Shown: positions 35,374 through 44,494, counted from the stretch's first letter. The stretch is DNA of 64,000 nt from Halorientalis sp. IM1011 (GCF_001989615.1 NZ_CP019067.1:2666001-2730000); one strand, 5' to 3'. Translations and numbers: made by a program. Notes: generated by a model not told the origin, from the sequence alone.

Positions 35374-35619
35374 CCAGCATCCGGCGGCGAAGCCGCCGGT
35401 TCACCGCGCCCGAACGCAGTGAGGGCGCGCCCTTTTTCGCCACCGGAAGACTCGCTTCGATCGGCTTCCGAGCTCTCGTTCGTTCCCTGTGGTCACTCAC
35501 GAGAACCACGTTTTTGCCGCGAGTAGTGCGGGGGCGTAGCTCCTGCATACCATGCGAACGGGCGCAAAGCACCCGTGAGCAGATGGTGGCCGCAGGCCAC
35601 CCGAGCAGGAAAAAGGTGG
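35374..35619. repeat. Three-hairpin intergenic repeat element, copy C (expanded)
   Basis: CCAGCATCCG (35374-35383); hairpin 1 CCGGCGGC/GCCGCCGG with GAA loop (35381-35399); TTCA; hairpin 2 CGCGCCC/GGGCGCG (35405-35429); TTTTT (35433-35437); CGCCAC; a 65-bp insertion; CCACG and TTTTTG (35506-35516); an enlarged third region with GGTGGCC/GGCCACC (GCA loop) and ACGGG/CCCGT stems; AAAAA (35610-35614); GGTGG (35615-35619). One base separates it from the stop codon of the protease gene. Confidence 0.82.
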
Positions 35620-35620
35620 T

Positions 35621-36865
35621 CTAGCAGAGCTTCTCCTGGTAGTACCCCGACCCGGCCAGTCCCCCGTTCAGTTCGCTGGCGGCCGCATCCGAGAGGAAGG
35701 CGTCGTCGGGGGTGGCGGAGGGGGCGAGCCAGCCTTCGCTCGTGTGCGTCGAGCCGTCGACCTCGCCGACGACGTTGTGGAGGAGTTCGTGGGTGATGAC
35801 GTGGACGCGCGAGGAGACCTGTCGGGGATCGTCACTGCTCCGGGCCTGCTGGTAGGCGTCGTTTTGCTTCGACTGGACGTAGCCCGCGAAGCCGGGCGCA
35901 CTCGCCCGTCCGGCGAGCGTCGGGTGGTCGACCTGTCCGACGACGATCTGGTGGTACCGACAGCGGCGGTCACCGAGGTGGCCCGCGGTGTAGAACCGCG
36001 TGGTCTCGTCGTCACCGGTGCCGTCGTAGACCGCCTCGGACCCCAGCGCCCCGCCGTACGGCCCCTCGTCGTCGATGTGGAGCGTGATCCCCGTCGAGCC
36101 GTCGGGGTTCTCGACCGGCATCTCCGCGAAGACTCGCTTCAGTTGTGCGATTTCTTGCTGGGAGAGCGGCCGCGTGTACGTGGCGTAGTTGATCTGGAGG
36201 TAGATGTCCATCCGATCCGGGTCGGCGTTCGGGAGTTCGACGCCGGCGGGGGTCTCACCTGCTCGTTCCCAGCTGTCCTTCAGGCGGTCGCCGTCGCCGT
36301 CCGGTCTGGGCCGGTCGTACTCCCGTTCGGCGGTGCGAGCGCCGTCGGCTCCGTCACCGTGGGTCGCGGCGTCACCGTCGAGTACGTCGTCGAGGCGCTC
36401 GTTCGCGTCCTCGAGCGCTTCCTGTGGGTTGCTGGAGTTCGAGAGGTCGCTCGAGTCGCTGATCGGGCTGTTCGCGCCGATGTCGCCGATCACGTACGGG
36501 AGCGCCCAGACCGAGCCGATGAGAAAGAGGATCGTGAAACAGAACGCGAAGGCCGCCTTGCCGATGGGTGTGTTCGGCGTGACGAATCCGACGACGCGTC
36601 TCGTCCGGGGACCGGCCCGCCGGACCGCGGCGTACCCCACTCTGGCGAACTCGTAGGCGACGAACACCGTGACGATCATCGTCCCGAGAAACACTGTCAG
36701 GATGAACGCCCAGTAGGGAAACGACTCGCTGGCCCAGCGGAGGCCGTCCACGACGGCACCGCCCGCCGGCGCGAGCAATCGCCCGACTCGCGTGGGGAAC
36801 AGCACCAGCGCCGTGACCAACCCGATGATCGCCCCCACGAACGCGCTCTCCGCTGGATGTGCCAT
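35621..36865 (-). CDS. Membrane-anchored zinc metalloprotease-like protein
   Basis: The 414-residue protein has three N-terminal helices (FVGAIIGLVTALVLFP, WAFILTVFLGTMIVTVFVAY, FAFCFTILFLIGSVWALPYV) and then a soluble part. An acidic linker with GDGDRLKDSWERAGETP recalls calcium-binding thrombospondin-type loops. The zinc site is HVITHELLHNVVG (HELLH at 359-363), with His374 in STHTSEGW as a possible third ligand. Residues 305-335 carry two Cys-rich or His-rich segments (GDRRCRYHQIVVG). The catalytic part is expected outside the cell. The substrate is unknown. Confidence 0.78.
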   Translation of the reverse strand: MAHPAESAFVGAIIGLVTALVLFPTRVGRLLAPAGGAVVDGLRWASESFPYWAFILTVFLGTMIVTVFVAYEFARVGYAAVRRAGPRTRRVVGFVTPNTPIGKAAFAFCFTILFLIGSVWALPYVIGDIGANSPISDSSDLSNSSNPQEALEDANERLDDVLDGDAATHGDGADGARTAEREYDRPRPDGDGDRLKDSWERAGETPAGVELPNADPDRMDIYLQINYATYTRPLSQQEIAQLKRVFAEMPVENPDGSTGITLHIDDEGPYGGALGSEAVYDGTGDDETTRFYTAGHLGDRRCRYHQIVVGQVDHPTLAGRASAPGFAGYVQSKQNDAYQQARSSDDPRQVSSRVHVITHELLHNVVGEVDGSTHTSEGWLAPSATPDDAFLSDAAASELNGGLAGSGYYQEKLC

Positions 36866-37023
36866 ACCCCGAGTTGTCCCGCACCTGATTTGAATCCCTC
36901 GTTAATTTTATCGTTATCAATAGTTTCGGCTGGCTGGATGACAGTTGAACGATTCGTGCTCTCGGCGACGCTGGCAGCAAAATCGACGTATCAACTTCGA
37001 AAACGGCCGGGTGTAACGGGGGA

Positions 37024-38367
37024 TTACTCCACGTAGCGGTATTTGCGCTCGCCCATCCGGCCCCACCCGTCGAAGACGAACTCTTCGTCGGGGGTGGTGA
37101 ACTCCTCGGCGTCGGCCTGCGTGTCCGTGTCGTGGTTGTGGACGTCGTGGATGTGTTCGTACTCCTCGAAGGAGATGGAGTACCGCGATTCGAGCTGTTC
37201 GTCGACGTTCAGCCCGGCGATTTCGTCCTCCCAGCCGGGCTGGACGGTCTCGGCGTGGATCTCGGCCTGTGCGCCGCTCCCGTAGGAGCCGACGAGCAGG
37301 CGCTCGCCGGTCAGGTCCTCGCCGTTTTCGAGTGCCGTTTTGAGGCCGCTGACCCGGGCGACGTGGACGGAGCCCGTGTACCAGTTGCCGACCTCGCGGG
37401 AGATGGTCAGCGTCGGCTCGATCACGTCGTCGTACCACTCCGCGTAGGTCTCGGTCTCTTTGAGTTTGTCCGTGTACTCGCTGATGGCGTCGCGGTACGC
37501 CTCCTCGTCGTCGAACGCCTCCGGCCGGGGCTGGCGACCGATATCCTCGGCCAACTCGTCTTCGATGTGGGTGTTTCGAGTCATGTGCCGGAAGCCAAGC
37601 AGCGCGGCCTTCCGGACCATCCCCGGGAACGGCGTGTGGAAGGGCACCAGCGAGAAGTCCTCTGGTTCTACCTCGCCCCACACGGACTCGAAGTCCTCGA
37701 CTGCCTCGCGCATCCGCGCGAGGTACACCTGCACCGACCGCTTCCCGTCGACCGACGGGAACTGCTGGTTGGGCTTGAGGAAGTCCGTCTCGTCGGCGCT
37801 CCCGAAGCCCTGTTCGGGCGACAGTTCGACCAGGTCGGGGTCTTCGCTGATGAGCAGTGCCACCGCGCCTGCGCCCTGGGTCGCCTCGCCCGGGTCGCCG
37901 CGGGCGTACAGCGCCGTGTCCGTCGCGACGACGATGGCCTTCCGCCCGCGGTTGCGCCCCGCGCGGATCCAGTTGTACGCGTCGTCGATGCTCTGGGTGC
38001 CCGCCACGCACGCGAACTTCCGCTCGCCCTTGTTCGCGTGGTGGAAGTCCCCGTCGTACACCTGTTCGAGACAGCCGGCGATGTACGTCGAGACGGGCTT
38101 TGAGTTGTCGAACGCGCTCTCGGTCGCCACGTCGATCCGACCGATGTCGTCGGGCTCCAGCCCCTTCCGTTCCATCAGCCGGTGGGCCGCGTTGGCACCC
38201 ATCGTCACGATGTCCTCGTAGGCGTCCGGGAACGAACTGGAGTGCAGGCCCAGTCCCTTCGTGTACTTCTCCGGCGACTCGCCCTTCGCGGGCGCGAAGG
38301 TCTCCGCCAGGTCCAGTTCCAGCTTTCCCGTCCTGATCTCCACGGCGTCGATGCCGACCGCTGTCAT
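37024..38367 (-). CDS. hmgB: Hydroxymethylglutaryl-CoA synthase
   Basis: The 447-residue enzyme condenses acetyl-CoA with acetoacetyl-CoA to HMG-CoA, the entry to the mevalonate pathway for archaeal lipids. Catalytic residues are Glu83 (DVATESAFDNSKP), Cys120 (GERKFACVAGTQSIDDA) and His244 (LVPFHTPFPGM). The start MTAVGIDAVEIRTGKLEL is canonical for haloarchaea, where the enzyme is brine-tolerant. A strong TATA box (tagtataatatatt, 38387-38400) is 20-33 bp upstream of the ATG, so the transcript is leaderless. The last 75 residues are acidic. Confidence 0.96.
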   Translation of the reverse strand: MTAVGIDAVEIRTGKLELDLAETFAPAKGESPEKYTKGLGLHSSSFPDAYEDIVTMGANAAHRLMERKGLEPDDIGRIDVATESAFDNSKPVSTYIAGCLEQVYDGDFHHANKGERKFACVAGTQSIDDAYNWIRAGRNRGRKAIVVATDTALYARGDPGEATQGAGAVALLISEDPDLVELSPEQGFGSADETDFLKPNQQFPSVDGKRSVQVYLARMREAVEDFESVWGEVEPEDFSLVPFHTPFPGMVRKAALLGFRHMTRNTHIEDELAEDIGRQPRPEAFDDEEAYRDAISEYTDKLKETETYAEWYDDVIEPTLTISREVGNWYTGSVHVARVSGLKTALENGEDLTGERLLVGSYGSGAQAEIHAETVQPGWEDEIAGLNVDEQLESRYSISFEEYEHIHDVHNHDTDTQADAEEFTTPDEEFVFDGWGRMGERKYRYVE

Positions 38368-38386
38368 ACCAGCAACTGCGGGAACG

Positions 38387-38400
38387 TAGTATAATATATT
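38387..38400 (-). promoter_or_regulatory. TATA box of the HMG-CoA synthase gene
   Basis: tagtataatatatt, read on the minus strand, is an A/T-only block in a GC-rich setting. It ends 19 bp before the ATG at 38367, the right spacing for a leaderless transcript. Confidence 0.65.
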
Positions 38401-38467
38401 GTCGACTAAACTATCGACAGATGTCGAATCGAGCGTCCCCGGACCCGTCGATTCGTTCGAGCCACGA

Positions 38468-40453
38468 TTACGGCGAGACCGTGAACGTCTCGCTGCCCGC
38501 GGTCCCGTCGGCCAGCCGATACTGGACGGTCACCTCCACTGTCGACGACGACATGTCCGCCTGAGCGCCGTTCGTCCCAAAGAACTGGTACAGGTGGACG
38601 GTCGCGGTTCCCGACGCAGAGGTGACCGACTCGGCGGTCTGGTATCCGTCTGCGCTCAGATCGATCGTCAGCCCGCTGTTCGGTATCGTCTCGCCGCCGG
38701 CGTAATCGACGTATCCCGACTGCAGGTCGGTATCGACGTGGAGTTCGTCCTCCCACGGGCCGATGCCGAAGTCCACCACGTCGAGTTCTTCGATGCTGTT
38801 CTGCCTCGGGTCGATGGACAGGTCGGTGATCCGGAGGGACTGCTGGTAGTTGTTCGTGACGCTGAACCGGAGGCCGGCGGGGACGCCGGACCCGTCCACG
38901 TCGACGCCCGCGCCGTCGCCGTTGTAGACGAGTCCCTCCGGATTCTCCCGGGCGATTCGCAGGGTGAACTCGTCACCGCCGGCGTCCGTCGTCGCCCGGA
39001 GTGTGACGTCTCCGACCGCCTCGACGCTCGCGTCCGTCGTAGCCACGCCGCTGGGGCCAGTCTCGCTCGTCGAGGGTTGTAGGTCGCTGATCCGGTTCGT
39101 ATCGTTCACCGAGAAATCGACCGACGCGAAACTTACAGTCGGCGTCGTTTCGGCGGTCAGCGGCAACGTCCCGTCGTCCGCGTCCACGTTGTAGATACAG
39201 GTCCGGTTGTCCTGGAAGCAGGAACGCACGCCGGCCTCGCTTTCGATCTCGGAGAAGAGCCAGTCGATCCCGTAGGACCCCGACTCGGCCGCGCCAGCGA
39301 CGTCTATCTCGAAACTCGCTCGCTGGCTCTCCGAGGGCGAAGGCGAGAAACTGGTTTCGACTCGTGCGGTCGTCGCCCCGCTCGGCGCGTCGTATCGAAA
39401 CGCGACTCGCCCGTCCTCGTCGGTCACGTTGTCGATCGGCTCGATGCTTCCTGATCCGTCGACCACTGACGCGTTCACCTCCTGGCCGGACACGGGATTG
39501 TTGAAATCGTCCCTGATCTCGGCGACGAGTCGCTGGCTCTGGCCCGTGTTCAGGCTCTCGCCGTTCCCGCTGACGGCTGTCAGGTACTTCCCATCGGTTC
39601 CCTCGGTCCCGGTCCCGACGCCCACCTTCGCCATCCGGAGATCGTAGGTCGTGTCCGAAGCCAGATCGAGTCGTAACAGTCCCCACTCGCCGTCGAGAGC
39701 CCCTTCGGAAACTTCTACGCCCTCCACGTTATCTTCGCCATCGGTGAGGTTCTCCCACCGATCCTCCGAGAGGCGTGTCGGAACTTCGAGCGTGAGGTTG
39801 TGAGAGTCGTTTCGGACCGAGACGGTTCGCGTCGACGTGCTGAGTGCCTGTAGATCCGCCGAGATGGGTCCGGATCGCGTCGAACTGAGCGACCCGTTCA
39901 GCGTCACCAACGTAATTTGATCACCTTCGATCAGTTGCTGGCCAGTGATCGGGACCGATCGATCGCGACCCTGGTTGACCAGTACCGAGTTCTCGTAGAC
40001 GGTCTGGGGGGCCTGATCGTAGCGGTTGTAACCCGGCGCGTAGACGAGTCCGCCGGTGTTGTACACGTGGGTCGATCCGTTCCAGAAGTCGCCGACCTCA
40101 CCCGTCGCCGTCGCGTTCGCGATCGTCAGGTTGTATCGTTCGTCGGTCGTCCCAGATGTCCTGAGTGTCCCAGTAGCTGGTCCGGGATTGAGGGCTACGA
40201 GCCGACTCGGATACTCGACACCGAGATCGACGGTCACCGAACGTCCGGTGTTTCCACCTGGCACCGAGACGATGGCGTTCCGGACCTCCTGTAGCTGCCC
40301 CTGCACATCCTGATTGTGATTGAACTCGACCTGTCGGTTCTGATTCGGGACGACGAACGCCTGGTAGGACGAGAAGGCGATGATCAATGCCGCGAACAGA
40401 AGCACGGCTCCGACCTGGATTGCCTGCCCGCGCTCGTCGTCCCGAAAGCTCAC
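38468..40453 (-). CDS. Large pilin-like surface protein with Ig-like domain
   Basis: The 661-residue protein begins MSFRDDERGQAIQVGAVLLF with one long hydrophobic helix to residue 34. This resembles the type IV pilin-like N-terminus found in haloarchaeal surface proteins. The rest is beta-rich and extracellular, with many Asn-X-Ser/Thr sites. Around residues 310-390, RLVAEIRDDFNNPVSGQEVN and ASVVDGSGSIEPI with DEDGRVAFRYDAPSGA match a bacterial Ig-like (Big-1/invasin-type) domain. A Cys pair in VRSCFQDNRTCIYNVDAD may be disulfide-bonded. It is probably an adhesin or pilus-associated tip protein. A second pilin gene lies upstream on the same strand. Confidence 0.75.
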   Translation of the reverse strand: MSFRDDERGQAIQVGAVLLFAALIIAFSSYQAFVVPNQNRQVEFNHNQDVQGQLQEVRNAIVSVPGGNTGRSVTVDLGVEYPSRLVALNPGPATGTLRTSGTTDERYNLTIANATATGEVGDFWNGSTHVYNTGGLVYAPGYNRYDQAPQTVYENSVLVNQGRDRSVPITGQQLIEGDQITLVTLNGSLSSTRSGPISADLQALSTSTRTVSVRNDSHNLTLEVPTRLSEDRWENLTDGEDNVEGVEVSEGALDGEWGLLRLDLASDTTYDLRMAKVGVGTGTEGTDGKYLTAVSGNGESLNTGQSQRLVAEIRDDFNNPVSGQEVNASVVDGSGSIEPIDNVTDEDGRVAFRYDAPSGATTARVETSFSPSPSESQRASFEIDVAGAAESGSYGIDWLFSEIESEAGVRSCFQDNRTCIYNVDADDGTLPLTAETTPTVSFASVDFSVNDTNRISDLQPSTSETGPSGVATTDASVEAVGDVTLRATTDAGGDEFTLRIARENPEGLVYNGDGAGVDVDGSGVPAGLRFSVTNNYQQSLRITDLSIDPRQNSIEELDVVDFGIGPWEDELHVDTDLQSGYVDYAGGETIPNSGLTIDLSADGYQTAESVTSASGTATVHLYQFFGTNGAQADMSSSTVEVTVQYRLADGTAGSETFTVSP

Positions 40454-40527
40454 GTTCCCGACCCTTTCGGCTCCGTGAGTAAAACTCGTGTGGCTATTCC
40501 AGGGGCCGTAACGTTCGCGGCAGCTCG

Positions 40528-40944
40528 CTATCCACCACTCCCGAAACGAACGTGCTCCTCGGCGAGAATCTCGTTCGTCGGCCGGTGGACAATGAGAATC
40601 CGTGCGTCGTCTCCCACGTGGCCGTGCTCGCGAACCAGCGATTCACCGAACTGGAACCGGCCGTTGCCATCGTCCGTCAGGTTCGCCGCGTCGACTGCGA
40701 CCCGGGTGGTCCGGTCCGACCCCCGTACCACGACTACCAGGTCGTCAACTGGAATTTCGTCGCCACCCTGGTGTGTGACGGTCAGATGCGTGTCGTCGGC
40801 TTCCACGCGGAGGTCCGCGACGGGAGTCTGCTCCGTGGCGACGTTCGAGAGCACGACGACGCTCACGAGCCCGACCAGCGTGACGACGACGCCGACCAGA
40901 ATAACGACGCCGACGACCTCCGACTGGGCACGATCACGGGACAT
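40528..40944 (-). CDS. Archaeal type IV pilin (138 aa)
   Basis: Starting from the ATG at 40944, MSRDRAQSEVVGVVILVGVV is a class III prepilin signal: a basic head followed by AQSEVVG and a hydrophobic helix, which haloarchaeal prepilin peptidase PibD cuts before the Gln. The outside part is short and beta-rich (DLRVEADDTHLTVTHQGGDE) and ends with HVRFGSGG. It lies 74 bp upstream of the larger surface protein; the two may be co-transcribed. An upstream start would add an Arg-rich stretch and was not used. Confidence 0.85.
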   Translation of the reverse strand: MSRDRAQSEVVGVVILVGVVVTLVGLVSVVVLSNVATEQTPVADLRVEADDTHLTVTHQGGDEIPVDDLVVVVRGSDRTTRVAVDAANLTDDGNGRFQFGESLVREHGHVGDDARILIVHRPTNEILAEEHVRFGSGG

Positions 40945-41039
40945 CCGGGATACGGGCTCTCGTCGCCCGACGCGCAATAGTATTGGGGCCGTATCGGCCC
41001 CTCGACCCCCGTGGCGACCGCGTCAGCGCCCAGTCGCTC

Positions 41040-41627
41040 TCAGTCCTCGTCCTCTTCGACGACTTCGGGGTCGCTCATCGCCGTCTGCAGGCTGTCGAGG
41101 CCGTTGACCCACTCCGCCACCAGCCCGAACTCCAGGTCTTCGGCCAGTTCCATCGACAGCTCCTCGCCGTCGATGATGCGGGTACCGGCCTGTGCGCAGT
41201 ACCCCAGCGCCGCGTCGGGGTCCTCTTCGGCCTCGGCGTCGGCGGCCGCGCGGACGTACTCCTCGATGGTGCCGTCCTCGGCGACGCCGCCGGCGACGTA
41301 CTCCTCGGCCGCGTAGAAGACACAGACGAGCGAGGTCTGGACGCCGTCGACCAGCATCAGCTTCTCCTCGTCGTCGAGCTGGACCTCAGAGAGGACGATC
41401 TCGCGGATGTCCGCGAGTTTCTCGCGGGCCTCCTCGTCCTCGATGTGGCCGTCCTCGTAGGCCGTGATGATCTTCGCGACTGCGATAGCCGTGTCGTCCT
41501 GCAGGTTGAGCAGGAGCCGCGCGGAGTCCTCGTCTTCGGGATCGATATCCTCCTCGTCGATGCGCTCGATCCAGTTTTGCCACCGCTCCTCGGTGTAGAA
41601 CGTCCCCGGCGGATCGCTTTCGCTCAT
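41040..41627 (-). CDS. DUF2150 family protein
   Basis: The 195-residue, very acidic protein starts MSESDPPGTFYTEERWQNWI and is mostly helical, with LLLNLQDDTAIAVAKIITAY, ADIREIVLSEVQLDDEEKLM and DGVQTSLVCVFYAAEEYVAG. This corresponds to a family of haloarchaeal proteins that I recall as DUF2150, of unknown function. A TATA-like tctttaacc lies about 27 bp upstream of the ATG. There is no obvious enzymatic site. Confidence 0.8.
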   Translation of the reverse strand: MSESDPPGTFYTEERWQNWIERIDEEDIDPEDEDSARLLLNLQDDTAIAVAKIITAYEDGHIEDEEAREKLADIREIVLSEVQLDDEEKLMLVDGVQTSLVCVFYAAEEYVAGGVAEDGTIEEYVRAAADAEAEEDPDAALGYCAQAGTRIIDGEELSMELAEDLEFGLVAEWVNGLDSLQTAMSDPEVVEEDED

Positions 41628-41822
41628 ACCTGCCCCTATGTACGGCCGGGGTTAAAGACTTCGAGGTACACACACCCACGGCGGCCCCACGAATTCCGAG
41701 TATTCGGACGATAGCGAGGCCGAGAGGCAGCTTTCCGAGGATACTGTCGAGCGGAAGAGGTCAGGATAACTCGGGTGGACTCGCTCGACCGTGTCCGCGA
41801 CACGACTCCGTGATCCCCCCGC

Positions 41823-42026
41823 TCACTCCTCGATCGCCGCGTAGAACCGGAGCAGGCCACACTCCGGGCACATCAGCGTCTCGACCTCCTCGCGCTCGTT
41901 TATTCCGAGTTTGCCGAGCAGTCCCGACTTCTTCTCGCCGGTCTTCACGTAGGGCTGCCAGGCGTCGCTCATCCCGAACTCGACGGTTTCCATCGTCACG
42001 CTACAGTCCGGACAGCGGCCCGTCAT
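41823..42026 (-). CDS. Small zinc-ribbon protein (67 aa)
   Basis: MTGRCPDCSVTMETVEF opens with a CxxC, and ETLMCPECGLLRFYAAIEE ends with a second CxxC; together they bind one zinc. The middle KSGLLGKLGINEREEVE is a flexible loop. The start overlaps the stop of the upstream TatD-like gene by 4 bp, so the two are translated together. Function unknown; it may be a partner of the hydrolase. Confidence 0.82.
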   Translation of the reverse strand: MTGRCPDCSVTMETVEFGMSDAWQPYVKTGEKKSGLLGKLGINEREEVETLMCPECGLLRFYAAIEE

Positions 42027-42880
42027 TCTTCAACCTCGGCCTCCAGCGTCGCCTCGGTGTCGATACCGTACACCCGTGCGGGGGTCTCGACGTGCGCGTT
42101 GCGGACCGCCTCGTCGTGGCCCGCCTCCAGTAGCCAGCGCACGCGCCGGGGGACCGTCTTCGGTCCCAGCACCGCCCCGGGGCGATCCGGGTCGTCGATG
42201 TAATCGGTCTCCATCATGAACGGCTCGCCCTGCTCGATTGCGATTTCGAGTTCCTCCTTGTCCGCGAGGACACTGGGGACGGGGCCTTCCATTCGACCGC
42301 CAGAGTAGTGCTTCACTACGCGCTCGCGCGGAAGCCCGCGGTCTTCGGCCCACTCGGCAACCTCGGTGAAGTCCTCGCCGCCCTCCGTGTGCAACTGGAC
42401 GGCACAGCCGACCTCGCCGCCCAGCTCGAAGGCGTGTTTCATCACGTCGTTGGAGGCCGCCCATACGTCCTCGTCCACGTCGTAGTGGGGCCGACCGGAT
42501 TTGATAGCCAGCGCCGGCCCCTCGGCGACGTACTCGGCGGCCACGTCCAGTCCCGCCTGCATCAGGTCGCGAGCCTCCTCGGGTTCGTAGCCCCGGTCGA
42601 GCAACTGCGAGATCAGCGCCGGGTGGACCCCGAGGACGGGCCAGGCCCGTCCGTCGAGTACTTCCGTGGCGTCCTCGACCGCCTCGACGGTCATGTCGAA
42701 CACCTCCCGGAAGTCCTCGGCGGCCTCGACCTCGACGCCCAGTCCCCAGGAGGGCTTGTTGAGCACGAGCAGGTGGGTGCCGCCGTGGTCGGCGAACTCC
42801 TCGACGGCTTCCGTGTTGCGTCCGTTTACCGGGTCCAGATGGAGGTGATCGTCCAGTACCGGCGTGTCGAGGTCGTCCAT
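42023..42880 (-). CDS. TatD-related metal-dependent hydrolase
   Basis: Starting at the ATG at 42880, the 285-residue protein has the amidohydrolase pattern. The first metal site is VLDDHLHLDPVNGRN (His-X-His), a His sits in VLGVHPALI, the Glu/Lys region is GPALAIKSGRPHYD, a further His is in CAVQLHTEGGEDF, KHYSGG follows, and the last Asp is in MMETDYIDDPDRP. The metal ligands point to a TatD-like nuclease or another phosphoesterase. An archaeal subfamily with this spacing exists, of unknown substrate. The upstream extension was rejected as basic and poorly coding. Confidence 0.85.
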   Translation of the reverse strand: MDDLDTPVLDDHLHLDPVNGRNTEAVEEFADHGGTHLLVLNKPSWGLGVEVEAAEDFREVFDMTVEAVEDATEVLDGRAWPVLGVHPALISQLLDRGYEPEEARDLMQAGLDVAAEYVAEGPALAIKSGRPHYDVDEDVWAASNDVMKHAFELGGEVGCAVQLHTEGGEDFTEVAEWAEDRGLPRERVVKHYSGGRMEGPVPSVLADKEELEIAIEQGEPFMMETDYIDDPDRPGAVLGPKTVPRRVRWLLEAGHDEAVRNAHVETPARVYGIDTEATLEAEVEE

Positions 42881-42997
42881 ACCCGACGTGGTCACGCCCG
42901 GCGCAAAAACCGTTCGTCTCGTCGCGCCTCGGGACGTGACAGTCCGGGTAGCGGCCCTCCGGAACCACTTTCCGTTCGCTGGCTGATACCCCACTCG

Positions 42998-44038
42998 ATG
43001 AGCACGGGCGGCGTTTCACTCGTCGACATCGGGATCATCCTCGTCGCCACGGGCGGCATCTGGATCGGAAGTGGCTGGCTCGAAGACGCCAGCGAGGAAC
43101 TCTCGACGTACTACGGCCTCCCCCAGGTCGTTCAGGGCGCCATCGTCACCGCCGTCGGGTCGAGTTTCCCGGAACTCGCGTCCGTCGTCTTCGCCGCGAT
43201 TCTGACCGGGTCCATCGAACTCGGGGTGGGGGCCATCGTGGGCTCGGCGATCTTCAACATCCTCGTGATCCCGGCGCTGTCGGGCATCGCGGTCGAGGAC
43301 GACATCGAGGCCAACCGGACCCTGGTCTACAAGGAAGCGCAGTTCTACATGCTCGCCGTCTCGGTACTGGTGATCACCTTCGCGCTGGCGGTGATCTACT
43401 ACCCCGACAATTCGGCGGGGGCACCCGACCTCGCCGGGTTCGTGACTCGGCCGCTGGCCCTCATTCCGATCGGCCTCTACGGCCTCTACATCTTCATTCA
43501 GGCCCAGGACACCGGCGACTACGAGGCCGACACCGACGGGATCGAGGCCATCGACGTGCGCCGGGAGTGGGGCTATCTCGCGGCGGGTCTCGTGGTGATC
43601 CTGATCGCCGTCGAGCGACTCGTCCACTCCGTCGACGTGATCGGGGCGACGCTGGGCGTCCCGGAGTTCATCATGGGCGTGACGATCATCGCCGCCGCGA
43701 CGAGCCTCCCCGACGCACTGGTGAGCGTCCGGGCGGCACAGGAGGACCGCGGCGTCGCCTCGCTCGCGAACGTGCTGGGGTCGAACACCTTCGACCTGCT
43801 CGTGGCGATTCCGGTCGGCGTCCTCATCGTCGGGTCGGCCTCGATCGACTTCGCGATGGCCGTCCCGATGTTCGCCGTCCTCACGCTGGCGACCATCCAC
43901 CTCTTCACCGTTCTCCGGACCGACCTCTCGCTGACCGATCTGGAAGCCTACAGCCTGCTCCTGGCCTACCTCGTCTTCGTCGTGTGGGTCGTCCTCGAAT
44001 CCGCCGGCGTCATCGACGGGATTCTGCCGGCGGGCTAG
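42998..44038 (+). CDS. Sodium/calcium exchanger (CaCA) family membrane protein
   Basis: The 346-residue protein has about ten helices. Both alpha-repeats that form the ion site are present: AVGSSFPELASVVFAAILTG with VGSAIFNILVIP, and AAATSLPDALVSVRAAQ with NVLGSNTFDLLVAIP. The first repeat has Glu and the second Asp at the key place, as in related cation/Ca2+ or Na+/Ca2+ exchangers. The central loop (QDTGDYEADTDGIEAIDVRR) is acidic and on the inside. The gene is divergent from the TatD-like gene. Confidence 0.9.
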   Translation: MSTGGVSLVDIGIILVATGGIWIGSGWLEDASEELSTYYGLPQVVQGAIVTAVGSSFPELASVVFAAILTGSIELGVGAIVGSAIFNILVIPALSGIAVEDDIEANRTLVYKEAQFYMLAVSVLVITFALAVIYYPDNSAGAPDLAGFVTRPLALIPIGLYGLYIFIQAQDTGDYEADTDGIEAIDVRREWGYLAAGLVVILIAVERLVHSVDVIGATLGVPEFIMGVTIIAAATSLPDALVSVRAAQEDRGVASLANVLGSNTFDLLVAIPVGVLIVGSASIDFAMAVPMFAVLTLATIHLFTVLRTDLSLTDLEAYSLLLAYLVFVVWVVLESAGVIDGILPAG

Positions 44039-44050
44039 CGAGCCACCTGC

Positions 44051-44494
44051 TCACTCCAGCGTGACAGCGTCGTGAGCGGCGGTCCGGAGCGCGTCCGAGC
44101 GGCCGTACTCGCCCGGCGCGATGGCGAACGTCTCGATGCCCCGGCGCGCGGCGGCCTCGACGACGGGCTTGAAGTCGGTATCCCGGGAGGCGATGGCGAG
44201 CAGGTCGATCTCGCCGTCGGCGACTGCGGCGGTCGCGTCGACGGCGAGTTTCACGTCAACGTCGCCGCTGGTCGTCACGACCTCGAAGCCGTTGGCCTCG
44301 GCGGCCTGAATCAGTCCGGCCGTCGCGTTCTCGTCGAGGTAGAGCCGTGTGATGGCGAGTCGTCCCCGCTCGTCGGCGACGGCGCGTACGTCCGCGAGGT
44401 CGACGTCGAACTCCGAGCGCAGAACGTTCGGCCCGTCGACGAACAGGCCGACACGGGTCGCCCCGCCGCCGGAGAGCCGATCCAGCAGTCCCAT
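44051..44494 (-). CDS. NYN (PIN-like) domain protein
   Basis: The 147-residue protein has the NYN nuclease core: RVGLFVDGPNVLRSEFDVDL (Asp20), GDVDVKLAVDATAAVADGEI with catalytic Asp, and LLAIASRDTDFKPVVEAAAR with another Asp. These acidic residues coordinate Mg2+ or Mn2+ for RNA cleavage. Archaeal members of this family, known as TIGR00288, are single-domain. The ATG at 44494 starts MGLLDRLSGG, a typical haloarchaeal opening. It is convergent with the CaCA gene. Confidence 0.88.
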   Translation of the reverse strand: MGLLDRLSGGGATRVGLFVDGPNVLRSEFDVDLADVRAVADERGRLAITRLYLDENATAGLIQAAEANGFEVVTTSGDVDVKLAVDATAAVADGEIDLLAIASRDTDFKPVVEAAARRGIETFAIAPGEYGRSDALRTAAHDAVTLE

